Shown: one piece after another, positions 11,054 through 22,812 of the stretch
Numbering within the stretch: the first letter of the stretch is position 1
Layout of the letters: the number at the start of each line of letters is the position of its first letter
Assembly: GCA_020205615.1 (NCBI GenBank)
Contig: CM035170.1
Coordinates: 61,059,322-61,123,321, forward strand
Reading direction: 5' to 3'
Source of the DNA: Panax quinquefolius
Taxonomy: Eukaryota > Streptophyta > Magnoliopsida > Apiales > Araliaceae
DNA: 64,000 bases
Program-made: the position numbers and the translations under genes
The notes under the pieces: model-generated
Database searches by the model: none
Told to the model about the DNA's origin: nothing
What the model saw: the letters and a program-made list of their open reading frames with translations, nothing else

Positions 11054-11976
11054 AACAATTTAGCCAGCAGGTGTACTGTGGCTGATCCGGCAGTGTACCG
11101 AGGCAACCCGGGTGGGCCCGGGTTTTTTAGGTCGGGTCGTCTCGAAATCGTGTGCACTCGAAGGCACTTAATGTCCTCTCGAACTTTCAAAAGTGCAATC
11201 AAGGGCATCCGTTTGAGGTATCTGAGGACCTATTTGGACCGCCGTTGTCGAGAGTTGTACGATGGCATGGGATTAGAGTTTGTACGAAGTCATTGAAGAT
11301 GGGACGATGCCCTCTGGTCTTCAAGCTTCTACTTTCATCCGATACCCCACACAGTAGTCACTCGGGATTGATTAGTCTTGTGGGACATCATTGCGTAGAG
11401 ATGTTGAGATGATGTGGCGTGGCATCGCGTTGGCGAGATCACGATGTTGCCCCTCACCGATGTTATCATGGGATTAAGGCGATAAAGCGAGCGTTGCTCG
11501 AGCTTATTTGAGATTGAATTCTTTGCATTTGTTGAAGGTCCTCATTATCATCTTTGAGGTGTGCTGTCTTCCGATGTTATCGCGGGTTGGTGCAGTGTAT
11601 CTCGTTGTGTGCGTTGAGATGAAAGTTGGTTGCATTTGAAACAAGCATTTACGGGTTATCATCGAAAGCGCATTCCTTGGGGTTATCACGAGGTTGGTGG
11701 CTATTCCATGGTTGGGGCCGAGAGCTTGGATACCTCGGGGTTATCTCAAGATTAATCGGTCTTCTCTCGGTGTGTGTTCGGTATTGGATCTGCATGCCTC
11801 GGGGTTATATCCAGAGATTGGAATTGTTACTTCCGAGTGGGCTCGGGGTTGATCTTTGAACTTAGGTAGTATCCAAGATATGGATATGGATTGTCTTTCA
11901 AGGTTTCTTCTTAAAAGACAAATCTTTCCTCCTGCAATGTTAGTGATAGGTATACAGAAAATTTTGAGTGTCTACA

Positions 11977-12890
11977 AAAGACGTCTCCTTGGGGTGCTCA
12001 TGCTCTATTCGTAAAGAAGAAAGATGCAAGTATGCGACTTTGTATTGATTATCGAGAGTTAAATCATGTCACCATCAAAAATTGGTACCCATTGCCTCGC
12101 ATTGATGACCTATTTGACCAGTTGCAAGGCGCCAAATTCTTTTCAAAGATTGATCTTCATTCCGGATATCATTAGTTGAAGATTAAAACTGATGACATTC
12201 CAAAGACTTCTTTCAGAACTCGGTACGGGCATTATGAATTCTTAGTCATGTCTTTTGGATTGACTAATGCTCCTGCTGCCTTCATGGATATGATGAACCG
12301 AGAATTCAAGGAATATTTGGATCACTTTGTGGTCGTCTTTATTGATGACATCCTCATATACTCCAAAACCCGTTAAGACCATGAGCAACACTTGAGGCTG
12401 ATACTCCAAAAGCTTCGTGAAAACAAGCTATATGCCAAGTTGAAGAAATGCGAGTTCTGGCTTGAGGAAGTTGCATTCCTTGGGCACGTGATATCAAATC
12501 ATGGGATATCTGTTGACCCGGCAAAGATTGAAGCAACTCAAAGCTGGGAGCAACCTAAATTAGTGACCGAAGTACGTAGCTTTCTCAGCTTAGCTGGTTA
12601 TTATTGGAGATTCGTAGAAGGGTTTTCTCGAATCGCTACTCCATTAACTCAGCTGACTCGAAAAGATACAAATTTTAGTTGGAACGAGGAATGTGAGAAG
12701 AGTTTTCAAGAACTCAAGAGGAGACTCATTTCAGCACCTGTTCTGACAATACCATCTAGCTCGGGAGGATTTGTCATCTACAATGATGCTTCATGCAAAG
12801 GGTTAGGATGTGTTATCATGCAACATGGGAAAGTCATAGCCTACGCCTCACGTCAACTCAAAGAATATGAGAGGAATTTATCCTACTCAT
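11977..12890 (+). pseudogene. Element P reverse transcriptase
   Basis: Plus-strand reverse transcriptase, entered at TSPWGA where T's LTR ends, so the N-terminal part is missing. Visible blocks are [55 protein letters not shown] and the catalytic FIDD near 12340, then [20 protein letters not shown]. Two in-frame stops replace expected residues: TAG after SGYH (about 12173, where Gln is expected) and TAA in the KTR-DHE segment (about 12374, where Glu is expected). The frame shifts near 12880. Compared with F, most of the domain is preserved, so the decay is modest. Confidence 0.92.
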
Positions 12891-13106
12891 GATCTAGAGT
12901 TGGCAGCAGTCGTTTTTGTGCTTAAGATTTGGAGGCATTACTTGTATGGAGAAAAGGTGGAGATTTATACGGATCATAAAAGGCTCAAATATTTTTTCAC
13001 TCAAAAGGAACTCAACATGCGGCAACGACGATGGCTTGAGTTGATGAAAGATTATGATCATACCATTTAATACTATCCAAAAAAAGCGAACGTAGTAGCT
13101 GATGCA
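12727..13106 (+). pseudogene. Element P RNase H
   Basis: Plus-strand Ty3/gypsy RNase H following the reverse transcriptase. [19 protein letters not shown] holds the first catalytic Asp (normally SDAS). It is followed by [10 protein letters not shown], then after a frame change at about 12880 by [20 protein letters not shown] with the Glu, and by [13 protein letters not shown] with the next Asp. VVADALSRRS at the end marks the last conserved segment. A stop separates DHTI from the following residues near 13068. Motifs are all present but the frame is broken twice. Confidence 0.88.
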
Positions 13107-14100
13107 TTGAGTAGAAGATCATATGCAGGTACGAGTGCATTATTGTACACGCAAAGGCCCATTTTATATGACTTACAAAGGATGGAGATAGAGTTAAAGA
13201 CTCCAGGGACCCATGTGATGATGATGAATATACGAGTAAAACTAACTTTAATCGATAAAGTTAAAGATGCTCAAGCTACAGACTTGGAGCTGATGCGTAT
13301 GAGGAAGAAAGTGCAAGAAGGTGCTATGTCGGAAGCAAGAATCGATGAAGAAGGAATTTTTTGAGTCAACTCCATACTTTGTGTTCCTAACAACTCTGAT
13401 TTAAAGTATAAAATCATGATGGAGGCGCACAACACACCGTTTTCAATCCATCTTGGGAGTACCAAAATGTATCGTGATCTTCGACATATATTTTGGTGGC
13501 GCAATATGAAGAGAGAGATAGCGGAGTTTATCTCAAGGTGTTTAACTTGTCAACGAGTCAAGGCGGAGCATCAAGTACCAAAAGGTCCATTGCAACCGCT
13601 TGAAATTGCAGAATGGAAGTGGGAGCACATTACCATGGATTTTGTTACTAGTCTTCCCAAGGTTTCTCAAGGCATAGATGCAATTTTGGTCATTGTTGAT
13701 AGATTGACCAAGTCTGCTCATTTCCTACCTATACGAGAAACTTATACACTTGAACGTCTTGATTATATGTATATAAACAAGATTGTAAGACTGCATGGTA
13801 TGCTGGTATCCATAGTTTCTGATCGAGACCCAAGATTCACTTCAAGATTTTGGGTTAGTTTGCAAAAAGCTATGGGCACAGATTTACGATTTAGCTCGGC
13901 ATATCATCCTCAAGAGGACGAGCAGTCGGAGAGGACTATTCAAACTCTTGAAGATTTTTTAAGACTCTGAGTCCTTGACTTCAAAGGAAGTTGGGACAAG
14001 TTCTTACCATTGGTGGAGTTTTCCTACAACAACAGTTATCAAACAGGTATTGGCATGGCTCCATTTGAGGCGTTGTATGGAAGAAAGTGTCGTTCTCTAG
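13107..14100 (+). pseudogene. Element P integrase
   Basis: Plus-strand integrase, which joins cDNA to the chromosome. The zinc-binding His/Cys domain is seen as MMEAHNTPFSIHLGSTK and later CLTCQRVK. The catalytic core shows ITMDFVTSLP (first Asp), VSDRDPRF (second Asp) and EQSERTIQT (Glu; the usual TDGQSERT is altered to EDEQSERT). A stop at about 13363 interrupts the N-terminal part, another follows EDFLRL near 13970, and a third lies near 14106. The downstream [20 protein letters not shown] segment is preserved. Confidence 0.9.
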
Positions 14101-14114
14101 TATGATGGGATGAG

Positions 14115-14714
14115 GTGGGTGAAGCAACGTTGTTGGGACCGGAGTTGGTACGTATGACTATGAAAAAGATCCAAACGATCCTACAACGTATAAAAACCTC
14201 ACAAGATCGACAAAAGAGTTATTCTGATCTTCATCAAAAGGACGTGGAATTCGATATCGGAGATCATGTGTTGTTACGTGTTGCTCCATGGAAGGGAGTT
14301 ACGAGATTTGGAAAGAGAGGAAAGCTCAACCCTCGATTCATTGGCCCATTTTTAATCCTTGATCGAGTAGGAACTGTGGCCTATAGACTCGCCTTACCGC
14401 TAAGTATATCTCGTGTTCATAATGTTTTTCACATATCTATGTTACGTAAATATTTGAAAGACCCGAACCACATTATTGAATTAGAACCAGACGAGATAGA
14501 GGAAGATTTAACGTATGAAGAATTACCTGTTAAAATCTTGGATAAGAAGGATCATATTCTACGCTCTAAAGTTATACTTCAAGTTAAAGTTTTGTGGAGA
14601 AACCACGATGTTGAGGAAACGACCTGGGAGTTAGAATCTGAAATAAAATCAAGGTATCCTCACCTCTTCGATATACCAGGTACGTACCCTAATTTCGAGG
14701 ATGAAATTTCATAA
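14115..14714 (+). pseudogene. Element P integrase C-terminus with chromodomain-like tail
   Basis: Open for 199 codons and ends TAA at 14714. It begins with the [14 protein letters not shown] block, then RQKSYSDLHQKDVEFDIGDHVLL and GKLNPRFIGPF, the C-terminal integrase segment. It ends in a chromodomain-like stretch (KILDKKDHILRSK, then VKVLWRNHDVEETTWELE, then SRYPHLF). In chromoviruses this tail steers insertion towards marked chromatin, which fits finding so many relatives nested here. The stop codon overlaps the polypurine tract. Confidence 0.88.
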
Positions 14715-14724
14715 GAAGGGGAGG
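14713..14724 (+). other. Element P polypurine tract
   Basis: AAGAAGGGGAGG directly after the pol stop and one base before the LTR start TGTAAG (14726-14731). It is the expected primer site for second-strand synthesis and defines P's 3' LTR start. The LTR is then interrupted at once by element A. Confidence 0.88.
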
Positions 14725-14725
14725 T

Positions 14726-14731
14726 TGTAAG
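14726..14731 (+). repeat. Element P 3' LTR, first six bases
   Basis: TGTAAG, after which element A begins. The last five bases, GTAAG, are the TSD of A; the partner reads ATAAG at 45737-45741, and P's LTR continues from 45742 with AACCCAACTTTT, as in the intact LTR start of F (TGTAAGACCCCAACTTTT on its sense strand). Confidence 0.8.
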
Positions 14732-15075
14732 TGTAAAGCCCCCAAATCCGGGTACTTGAAACCCAAACCCAGTGCTTCACGATACCATTTCTATGAGCGG
14801 AATAATTCTAATAATAAAATCAATAATTTAAATATCAAACTTAATTTACATGATTATTAGAGTCTAGCTCCCAAGTACGTAACCTTTAATACATTCCCTA
14901 CATAACATGATAGATAATATATATCCTTGTCTTAATAATATCAAACTATTACATAAACTACCACAAATCTTATTTGGTTAGCTTTCCTTTTTCCTTTGTT
15001 TCTGCATGAGCTTTCTGGTTCTTCACACTTAGCTAAAAACATTTAAATTAAGCAAGGATGAGCATAGTTGTGAAG

Positions 15076-15114
<39 letters not shown>

Positions 15115-15509
15115 AGTTGAACTAATTTAAATGTTTTTTTTTGTATTATCCTTCTACAACAAGTCAATAGTTGTGAAGTAATCTGAACCGATAATAATAT
15201 CATAACAACTCTCTTTCAAATTTTTAAAACTACATATTGACTATAACTGAGGTTATGGTGACATGTTATGAACATTGTTTTCATTTTCGAAAAGGTTAAA
15301 CAGAAATTCATCTGCAAACCGTCATAACTTAGGGGCACGGGGGTGATCAGCCCGTTATGCCCTGCATTGATTAATACTACATGCAAGAACGAGGGTATCG
15401 TTCACTCTGTCCACCTTGGGTGCATAAACAATTTTCCCGTGTAGGGATGTTCATATTTGTCTGGGTTCCAAATCAAAGGTTTTATTTGGTTCAACAATAA
15501 TCTATAATC

Positions 15510-15553
<44 letters not shown>

Positions 15554-15618
15554 GGGTAATTGGTAAAGGTATATCAAATGTGATTAAATACAATGACTAT
15601 CCAAGTGGGGACAATTGT
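14732..15618 (-). repeat. Element A distal partial LTR
   Basis: Starts TGTAAAGCCCCC and matches the first ~890 bases (plus-strand reading) of the LTRs at 15885 and 40046. At 15618 it jumps directly into A's leader sequence. It holds a TA run near 15081-15114 and another near 15514-15551. No gene is present. Confidence 0.85.
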
Positions 15619-15884
15619 CTTCATGTTATATGCATATAACAAGCCTTTTCCACCAGACATCTACACATATAAATTATCCTGATTAGCATATAGTATATAC
15701 ACACAGCAAATAAGAGTTTTATATAAGTTATCTTTTATTTTGTTTGATGATGAATTTATTCAATTCATCTCTTTTTAAAATCTATATGAGTTATTTATAT
15801 TTTCAACGTTTCCTTCTTTTCTAAAGTTATAGCCTAAGGTTTAACCCACCTAAGATTTTTAACCCTAAGCTTTGATACCAACCT
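15619..15884 (-). other. Element A second leader with primer-binding site
   Basis: Near-identical to 39780-40045, the leader beside A's 5' LTR, including the primer site (minus strand TTGGTATCAAAGC) and, at its far end, the first codons of gag (MSGGKGLLYAYNM). It is joined directly to an LTR fragment, so gag and the rest of this second internal region were deleted. Confidence 0.85.
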
Positions 15885-16654
15885 TAGTAAAGCCCCCAAA
15901 TCCAAAGTACTTGAAACCCAAACTCTAAGGCTTCACGATACCATTTCTATGAGCGAAATAATTCTAATAATAATAACAATAATATAAATATCAAACTTAC
16001 TTTACATGATTATCAGAGTCTAGCTCCCAAGCACGTAACCTTTAATACATTCCTTACATAACATAATAGATAATATATATCCTTGTCTTAATAATATCAA
16101 ACTATTACAAAAACTACCACAAATCTTATTTGGTTAGCTTTCCTTTTCCTTTGTTTCTTAAGCATGAGCTTTACGGTTCTTCACACTTAGCTGAAAACAT
16201 TTAAATTAAGCAAGGATGAGCATTTGAGTGCCCAATAAGTAATAGCAATTATATATATAAGGTGAACAAATTTAAATGTTTTCTTTCTACTATCCTTCTA
16301 CAACAAGTCAATAGTTGTGAAGTAATCTGAACAGATAATAATATCATAACAACTCTTTTTCAAATTTTTAAAACTATATATTGACTATAATTGGGGTTAT
16401 GGTGACATGCTATAAACATTGTTTTCATTTTCGAAAAGGTTAAACAGAAATTCATCTGCAAACCGTCATAACTTACGGGCACGGGGGGTGATCAGCCCGT
16501 TATGCACTGCATTGACCAATACTACATACAAGAACGAGGGTATCGTTCACTCTATCCACCTTAGGTGCATAAACAGTTTTCCCGTGTAGGGATGTTCATA
16601 TTTGTGTGGGTTCCAAATCAAAGGTTTTATCTGGTTCAACAATAATCTATAATT

Positions 16655-16708
<54 letters not shown>

Positions 16709-18378
16709 GGGTAATTGACAAAGGTATATCAACATGTGATTAAATACAATGACTATCCAAGTGGGGACACTTGTATAACCATTTATAGAAATTAACGAAC
16801 AGAATATATATATCTCAATTTACCATATACTAACATGTTGATAATCAATGAGCGTATATAATATAAGATTAATAATCTGTACAGTAATAATATAATTCAT
16901 AAATATTCTTACTCATGTCCATTGCATAAAGAAAATGCAAAGGTAAGATACTTGTCTGATGTGCTGCTTACAGTTCGCTACTTAGTTTTATCATTTATAT
17001 CACGACCTATCATTAATCAGATCATTCGTTCAATTAGAACAATATACTATAACACATAGTACTGCATTTCCTAGTCAACACATAACCTAATCACATTATT
17101 ACCCATTTTAACAACCATTGAATCACAAATAATCACATATCTAATTAAATTATCTAAGTCCAAATCAATTTCACATGCCTAGCATTGTCTGCAAGCGGCT
17201 TTATCGGATAATTATCGAGTCTAAGACTCTATCCTAATAAGTAATTTAGTATCGATCATATTATTTTTAAATGACTTATAATAATTTTAAAACATTTTAT
17301 TATAATTTATCGCTGAATTTTCAAACATCGGAATCATTATTAAATGATTTAAATATTAAACAATTCTATTATCATTAATATTTAATTAATATTAAACTAT
17401 TAATGAAACCATTGCCAAAATATTAAAGTTATTTATAATAACTTAGAATATTTTTAAAGTATTAATATTACTCTTAAATGATTTTTAAAACATTTAAAAT
17501 CATTCTTAAATAATTACCATTAATATTAAAGTATTAATGTTTTATTTATCAAAATATTAAAAGTCATTAATTATAACATAAAATATTTTTAATTCATTTA
17601 TATCCTTTTTAAATGATTTTAAATTAATAAAACTATTTTTAAACTATTTATTTAATATACTTATTAAATAAATTCAATATTATTAATAATAACTTAATAA
17701 TCATTAATATTAAATTACTAATGAAATTATTCTTTAAATATTAAAAGTTATATTTTATAACTTCAAATATCTTTAAACACTTTATTTTTATTTAAAATGA
17801 TTATTATAATATTAAAATCATTTTTAAACTAAATTATTTAATATAATTATTAAATAATTTAATATCATTAATAATAATTAATTAATGAAATTTACCTTTA
17901 AATATTAAAATTATATTTTATAACTTAAAATATTTTTAAATACCTTATTATTATTTAAAATGATTTTTAATATAATAAAATCATTTTAATTAATTTATTT
18001 CATTCATTTAGTAAATAAATTAATTATAATTAATATTAATTTATTAATGAATTTCATCACAAAATATTAAAAGTCATTAAAATAACTTAAAATATTTTCT
18101 TATATCAAAATATAATTTTAAATGATTTTTCAAGTATTAAAATCATTTTTAATAATTTATTTAATATTAGTATTAAATAAATTAAATACCTTTAATTTAC
18201 CAAAAATATTAAATATTTTTGAAATATATTTAAAATAATTAAAAAGCTTTAAATTTTTGGAATTTAAAATAATTTTTAATAATTTATTTTGTATTTTTAA
18301 TAATTAAAAACTTATTTTTCATAATTATTTAATAAAAATAATTAATTTCTTAAAATATATGTCATTAAAGGGCCTTAT
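15885..18378 (-). repeat. Element A middle LTR, piece 1
   Basis: Matches 40046 to about 43276. It begins with an altered edge (TTAGTAAAGCCCC where TGTAAAGCCCC is expected) and runs to GGGCCTTAT, where E inserted. It includes a TA run (about 16659-16706) and from about 17260 on a very A+T-rich tract of TTTAAAT/AATATTAAA words. The stretch holds no gene. Confidence 0.85.
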
Positions 18379-19369
18379 TGTGACGCCCCCAAAATAGGTC
18401 CATTCCATCCAACCCATTCTCGAATTCGCCCAAATACATGGTACGTAAATAACTACAACTTTTTATTATTACAACATATAAATCATGAGTTTAAATACGA
18501 GATATTGCCATCTGAACCATATATCTATACTCAAATAAATCCCCATCACATTTATTGATACATTATTTTACAAAAATGGTGAGGACTACTAAACAACTCT
18601 TTCTAGAACCTTCATTCCATACCCAGGCTAAATGCTACTCGCTATATTCTCGCCTCCGAGAAGAAAAATGGAACAAAAAGGAAAAGGTGAGCTCAACTAG
18701 CCCAATAAAGAATATTATGACTAAGATAATATACAACAAATTATCGTTAGTCTCCAACGAGGAAAAAAACTAATAGAATACAATAGACAACAAATTTTAA
18801 ATCAATATTCATGCGGTGAAATAATAATTCATTAGAAGAGTTAAGTAGAGAATGCAAACTACTATCTTACATGTATGAATTTAAAAGTTCATAAATCTAT
18901 CTTTTATCCCCAGTAACATCAATCAACATACATCCGGAATCAAATATTCATCTTTGCACTACAAGCCAAAGATATTCATCGATTAATCATGTTCATCTAA
19001 ACACTGTTCATCTTTTTGCACTATGGGCGAAAGATATTCTTCGAAATCATTCATCTTTGCACTACTGAACCCAAAGATATTCCATAATATCATCATTTAA
19101 GATGAAGATGATGAAAATATTTTTAAAGAAACGAATCCAATGAAACAAAATGACAAGGATTAAGGATTAAGGATTAGTACTTTGTTTTATCCACGTCCAA
19201 AAATACCTCAAAAATAATCATAGTAGGTGTAAAATTCAAGAATGATCAAAACATGGATACAATCAAAGCTAGTATCCGAATAGATATTTTAGATGAAAAG
19301 AAAAATTTTCATTTTTCTATGAATAGTCTTTACAATTCGTGAATAGTGTCGTATACGTGAATAGTGTTG

Positions 19370-19510
19370 TATCGTGAATAGTAACTCAAACACCAAAAGA
19401 TAGAAATTCCACAAAAAACATCTTCACGCTTTATGAATAGTACTGCGTGAATAGTAACTCGTGAATAGTAACTCATGAATAGTAACTTCGTGAATAGTAA
19501 CTCATGAATA
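19370..19510. repeat. Minisatellite GTGAATAGTAACTC in the E 3' LTR
   Basis: Around seven units of 14-15 bases, the best run at 19446-19510. The same array occurs in the 5' LTR at about 25195-25335. Units alternate between CGTGAATAGT and CATGAATAGT. Confidence 0.8.
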
Positions 19511-19784
19511 AGTAACCCAATGAAAAAGTTCCAAATTTGATAAAAAGTTCCAACCAATATTTCAGCATAATGATATTGAAGAAATAATATCATTTGAGAA
19601 GAAAATAACATCCTTTACCTCGAAAGACAGTACTTCTAGTTGAAACACCGGATATAGGCTATGACTTGAACTTGCACCGTATAGCAATACTCAAAGTATA
19701 CTCAAAATACTCACAAGAATACGCTCGATAATATAGAGAGAAAACATCGGTTTAGGTATGATTTTCAATTCTAACCTAAGCACC

Positions 19785-19794
19785 CTATTTATAG
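19785..19794 (-). promoter_or_regulatory. TATA box of the E 3' LTR
   Basis: Minus strand CTATAAATAG followed by GGTGCTTAGG. The same arrangement is found in the D LTRs, which supports common origin of the E and D promoters. The 5' LTR copy at 25620-25611 reads CTATAAATAA. Confidence 0.7.
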
Positions 19795-21156
19795 GAAATT
19801 GCTTAGAACACCAAAGCGAAAATTTAATATAATAATAATATATTATATATATATTCTCACTCCAACCAAGACTCTGAAATCAGCATGTTTACAACACATG
19901 GGGGGGCCAACCAAAATAATAAAAACGTTTTTGTTGATATAAATAATTAAAACTTCCAAAAATCAATTATTTGAGACTTGAACTTCAATAATTCATAATA
20001 AATAGCCATTTTATCAGAAAATTGAATCTCACGCCTTTTATAGGAAATTCAATTCTCTACAACTTTGCGGAAGAAAGTTTTTCCAAATTCCAAATGAAAT
20101 TGACCAAAAATCCACATACGGACAATTTTACATTATATAATCAAATTTCATTCAAGAAATGGGGTCCACCAACATGTTTAACATGTTTTAAACATTTATT
20201 GCAACAAAAATACTCTTCCTCCTCAGATACTCATATATCCCACATTCGTTGTAAAAATATCACCATTATTATATTATTAAAATATAATAATATATTTAAA
20301 TGAATTATTTTATCGAGAAAAGATAAAATTTTAATTTTCAACAATTGTCACATTAAAATTTTTCTCCATCTATATCCATATAAAATCAATATTTTCCTCA
20401 TCATATGAATTAATAATTAATTATTCACAAATAATATTACGAATCATAATATTAATGACAACCGTGCGCTCTAGGAAAGAGGGGGCTTTCGATAAGGATC
20501 TCTCCTTCTTTGGCGCTTGCGATTAGGTGACCAAACCTCTCCTTAGGCGAACTTTCTAGACATTGCCAATAATGTTTTCTAATAATATTATTCAAATAAT
20601 ATGAATTATTGCTCGATAATGGAAAATATTGTGTAAGGACAATTTATTGAAACAACGATAATATAAAATATTAATGCAAAGAATTATTGAATCAATAAAA
20701 TAAAATCTTTGAATAGAGAATTACTGTGTAACAATTATTGAGTAGTGCCTTCTTACGTAAGAATCAATAATTGGTGCAATCTTGTGTAATAATGTTCAAC
20801 AACGCAGTATTAGTGTGTTTTAAACCACCGGGTATTCAAGCAAGATAATCTGTGAATAACTACTACTTGTTATTTATAAACAACTTATATTTGTCGTTTT
20901 CTTCATCCAATCGCTTTACATTATGGGGCCCACAAAAGATCATGGCTGTATTTCATCGAATATTCTCAGACATCAAGAATATTCCACGACCAAAACGAAT
21001 ATTCCCCGACAACAATGAATATTTTATCACCACTTGCATATTTAAAATATTTAAGCATTTTACCCATAACTAACCACATTAATCAAATCCACCCTTACTA
21101 TTTCAAAATAATAAATAGAGGAAATTCCTTTTATTTAAAAAAATTTGAGGTCTTCA

Positions 21157-21170
21157 ACCTCCCTCCTATG
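21157..21170 (-). other. Element E polypurine tract
   Basis: Minus strand reads CATAGGAGGGAGGT-like purines just before the LTR start. It is preceded by the FEDEIS-like end of pol in altered form (TTTCGAGGACGAAATTTC on the minus strand). It defines the inner edge of the 3' LTR. Confidence 0.75.
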
Positions 21171-21956
21171 AAATTTCGTCCTCGAAATTGGCGTCACGTA
21201 CACTGGTGTTTCAAAAGATGAGAATACCTCGCTTTCATTTTCGTTTCCAACTCCCGGTCATTTCCTCAATAGCATGGTTTCTCCACAAAACTTTAACTTG
21301 TGGTATGACCTTCGTACGTAGGACATGCTCCTTCCTATCCAAAATCTTGACAGTACCTCTTCATACGTTAAGTCTTGGCTATCTCGTCCGGTTCTAACTC
21401 AATGACATGGTTCGGTTAGTCCACATATTTACGTAACATCGATCGTGAAAAACGTTATGAACATCGTCGTACTTGGCGGTAAAACAGTCTATAGGCCACG
21501 GTTCCTATTCGATTGAGAATTTCAAATGGATTAATAAATCGAAGGTTTGAGCTTTCCTCACCTCACCGATTCTCTCGCTTTTGAAATAACAACTTCTTGC
21601 ACCTCCTTCTTCAAATTCATCATTCGGTGTGTAGCTTGAATACGACTTTAACTTTATCGATTAAAATCGATTATACTCGTATATCATCACGTGGGTAACT
21701 AGAGTTTTCATCTCCATCTCTATTATTTGTAAATTATACTGAAATGAGTCTTTGACAATATCGTACTTTCGTGCTTGTATATACGATCTTCTACTCAACA
21801 CGTCGCCTACCACGTTAAGCTTTTCGAGATGGCATGGTCGAACATGTCTTTGAAATGAGTCTCCTCTTGAGTTCTTGAAGCTCTTCCCACATTCTTTGCT
21901 CCATTCGAATTTTGTATCTCTACGAGTCACCGCGTTAATGGAATAGCGATTCGAGA
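21171..21956 (-). pseudogene. Element E pol 3' part: deleted RNase H/integrase and chromodomain tail
   Basis: Minus-strand patchwork. At 21930-21661 a 89-codon piece goes from TRRDTKFEWSKECGKSF (end of the reverse transcriptase) almost directly to VVGDVLSRRSY (end of RNase H), so the RNase H catalytic part is gone. It then passes to a C-terminal integrase segment (about 21600-21400: RIGTVAYRL) and a chromodomain-like end with VEEVL-type residues, skipping the integrase catalytic core. Stops are frequent. Compared with F, at least two internal deletions are needed. Non-functional. Confidence 0.8.
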
Positions 21957-22812
21957 ATATCCTTCAACGAATCTCCGATAATAACCAACTAAGCCTGAAA
22001 GCTACGTATTTTGATTACCGACTTAGGTTGTTCTCAATCGTGACTCATATCCCAACCTTGGATAAGACGTTACAATGACACCTATCGGTTTACTATCGCA
22101 CGAATATGGTGTCCCCTACGAGAGTCGGCTTTGCATTCCACAAAGGAAGTCACCAGATAAAGGCTCAGTACCAAATTCTATAGTTGAATTTTTAACTCTC
22201 AAGTTCAATAGGAGCCATTCGATATGAAATTTTAGAAATGAGTTTTGTACCGGGTTCAAAGTCGATACAAAATTTAATATCATTCTTTGGGAGTAAACCA
22301 AGAAATTCTTTAGGAAATACGTCAGGAAAAATCAATAACAACAGGAATATTATTCAAATCTGACGTGTCTTTATTCAAATCCATAACATAGACTAAGAAA
22401 ACTTGACATCCATAATAAACGAATGACTTCATGGCTTGATATGAAAATGTTTGACTACAATGGTTTGATTTCTTGAATTCGAATAACAGGTTGCTTAAGA
22501 ATATGAAAACTAACAACCTTACGAAAGTAATCAATTTCGGCATGATGAGTAGTTAACCTTAAAATCACATCAAAAGCAAATATCTCTATAGAAATAAGGT
22601 TAACGGTGTAATGTGATAGTGCCAACTGAATCAAGCAAGATTTCTAAACAACGGATGTAATGAAAGTTTCTCTAACAGAGTCTCCATAAATAAAGTCAAA
22701 GTCTAATTTCTCCGTAGTCAAGTTCAAACGTTGAGCGCAAGCAAAGAGAGATAAAAGAATGGGTAGAACGGGTATCTAGTAAGATATAAACTTCGCAAGA
22801 ATTTATAATTAA
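21957..22812 (-). pseudogene. Element E protease and RT N-terminal remnant
   Basis: Minus-strand remnant. A protease core can be followed as YILLDTGSTHSFIS near 22790, with AFDVILRL... near 22560 and SFHILKQPVIRIQ near 22500, across several frame changes. Further on, RIQE-KPL and IEFGTEP segments correspond to the linker and start of the reverse transcriptase in F. The reverse transcriptase palm with FIDD is not found. The 73- and 61-codon open pieces here are fragments of this gene. Function lost. Confidence 0.72.

Larger units (their letters stand above)
2749..11976 (-). mobile_element. Element T: Tat/Ogre-lineage Ty3/gypsy retrotransposon, 3' truncated
   Basis: Read on the minus strand the order is 5' LTR (11976-9172), primer-binding site (9170-9151), leader, gag, protease, reverse transcriptase, RNase H and an archaeal-type RNase H broken at 2749. 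Integrase and the 3' LTR are missing. Tat/Ogre assignment rests on the primer-binding site beginning TGGCGACTC (the tRNA-Arg type known from Ogre elements), the long LTR, the gag motif C-x2-H...C followed by LIQNLID, and the second RNase H. The 5' LTR edge abuts the reverse transcriptase of element P at 11977, so T inserted into P. Confidence 0.88.
9172..11976 (-). repeat. Element T 5' LTR (2.8 kb)
   Basis: On the plus strand it starts TGTCGACG beside the primer site and ends TGTCTACA at 11976, where P's reverse transcriptase resumes. On the sense strand it therefore runs from TGTAGACA to CGTCGACA, with matching terminal inverted bases. The U3 part (11976 to about 11054) has a repeated GATAACCC-like motif. 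A TATA box lies at 11053-11044. The transcribed part carries two tandem-repeat blocks and long TA runs. No gene is supported; the tyrosine/isoleucine-rich frames here are TA-repeat artefacts. Confidence 0.85.
18379..21156 (-). repeat. Element E 3' LTR
   Basis: Plus-strand reading starts TGTGACGCCCCC and ends GGTCTTCA beside the polypurine tract; the partner LTR ends GGTCTTACA. It holds a repeated GCACTAC...AAAGATATTC module (about 18950-19085), a GTGAATAGTAACTC minisatellite (about 19370-19510) and a TATA box at 19794-19785 (minus). An open frame of 93 codons over the minisatellite is a repeat artefact. Confidence 0.9.

Noticed and set aside
19330..19611. 93-codon minus frame
   Set aside because: It spans the GTGAATAGTAACTC minisatellite and has no recognisable domain; the partner LTR does not keep the same frame.
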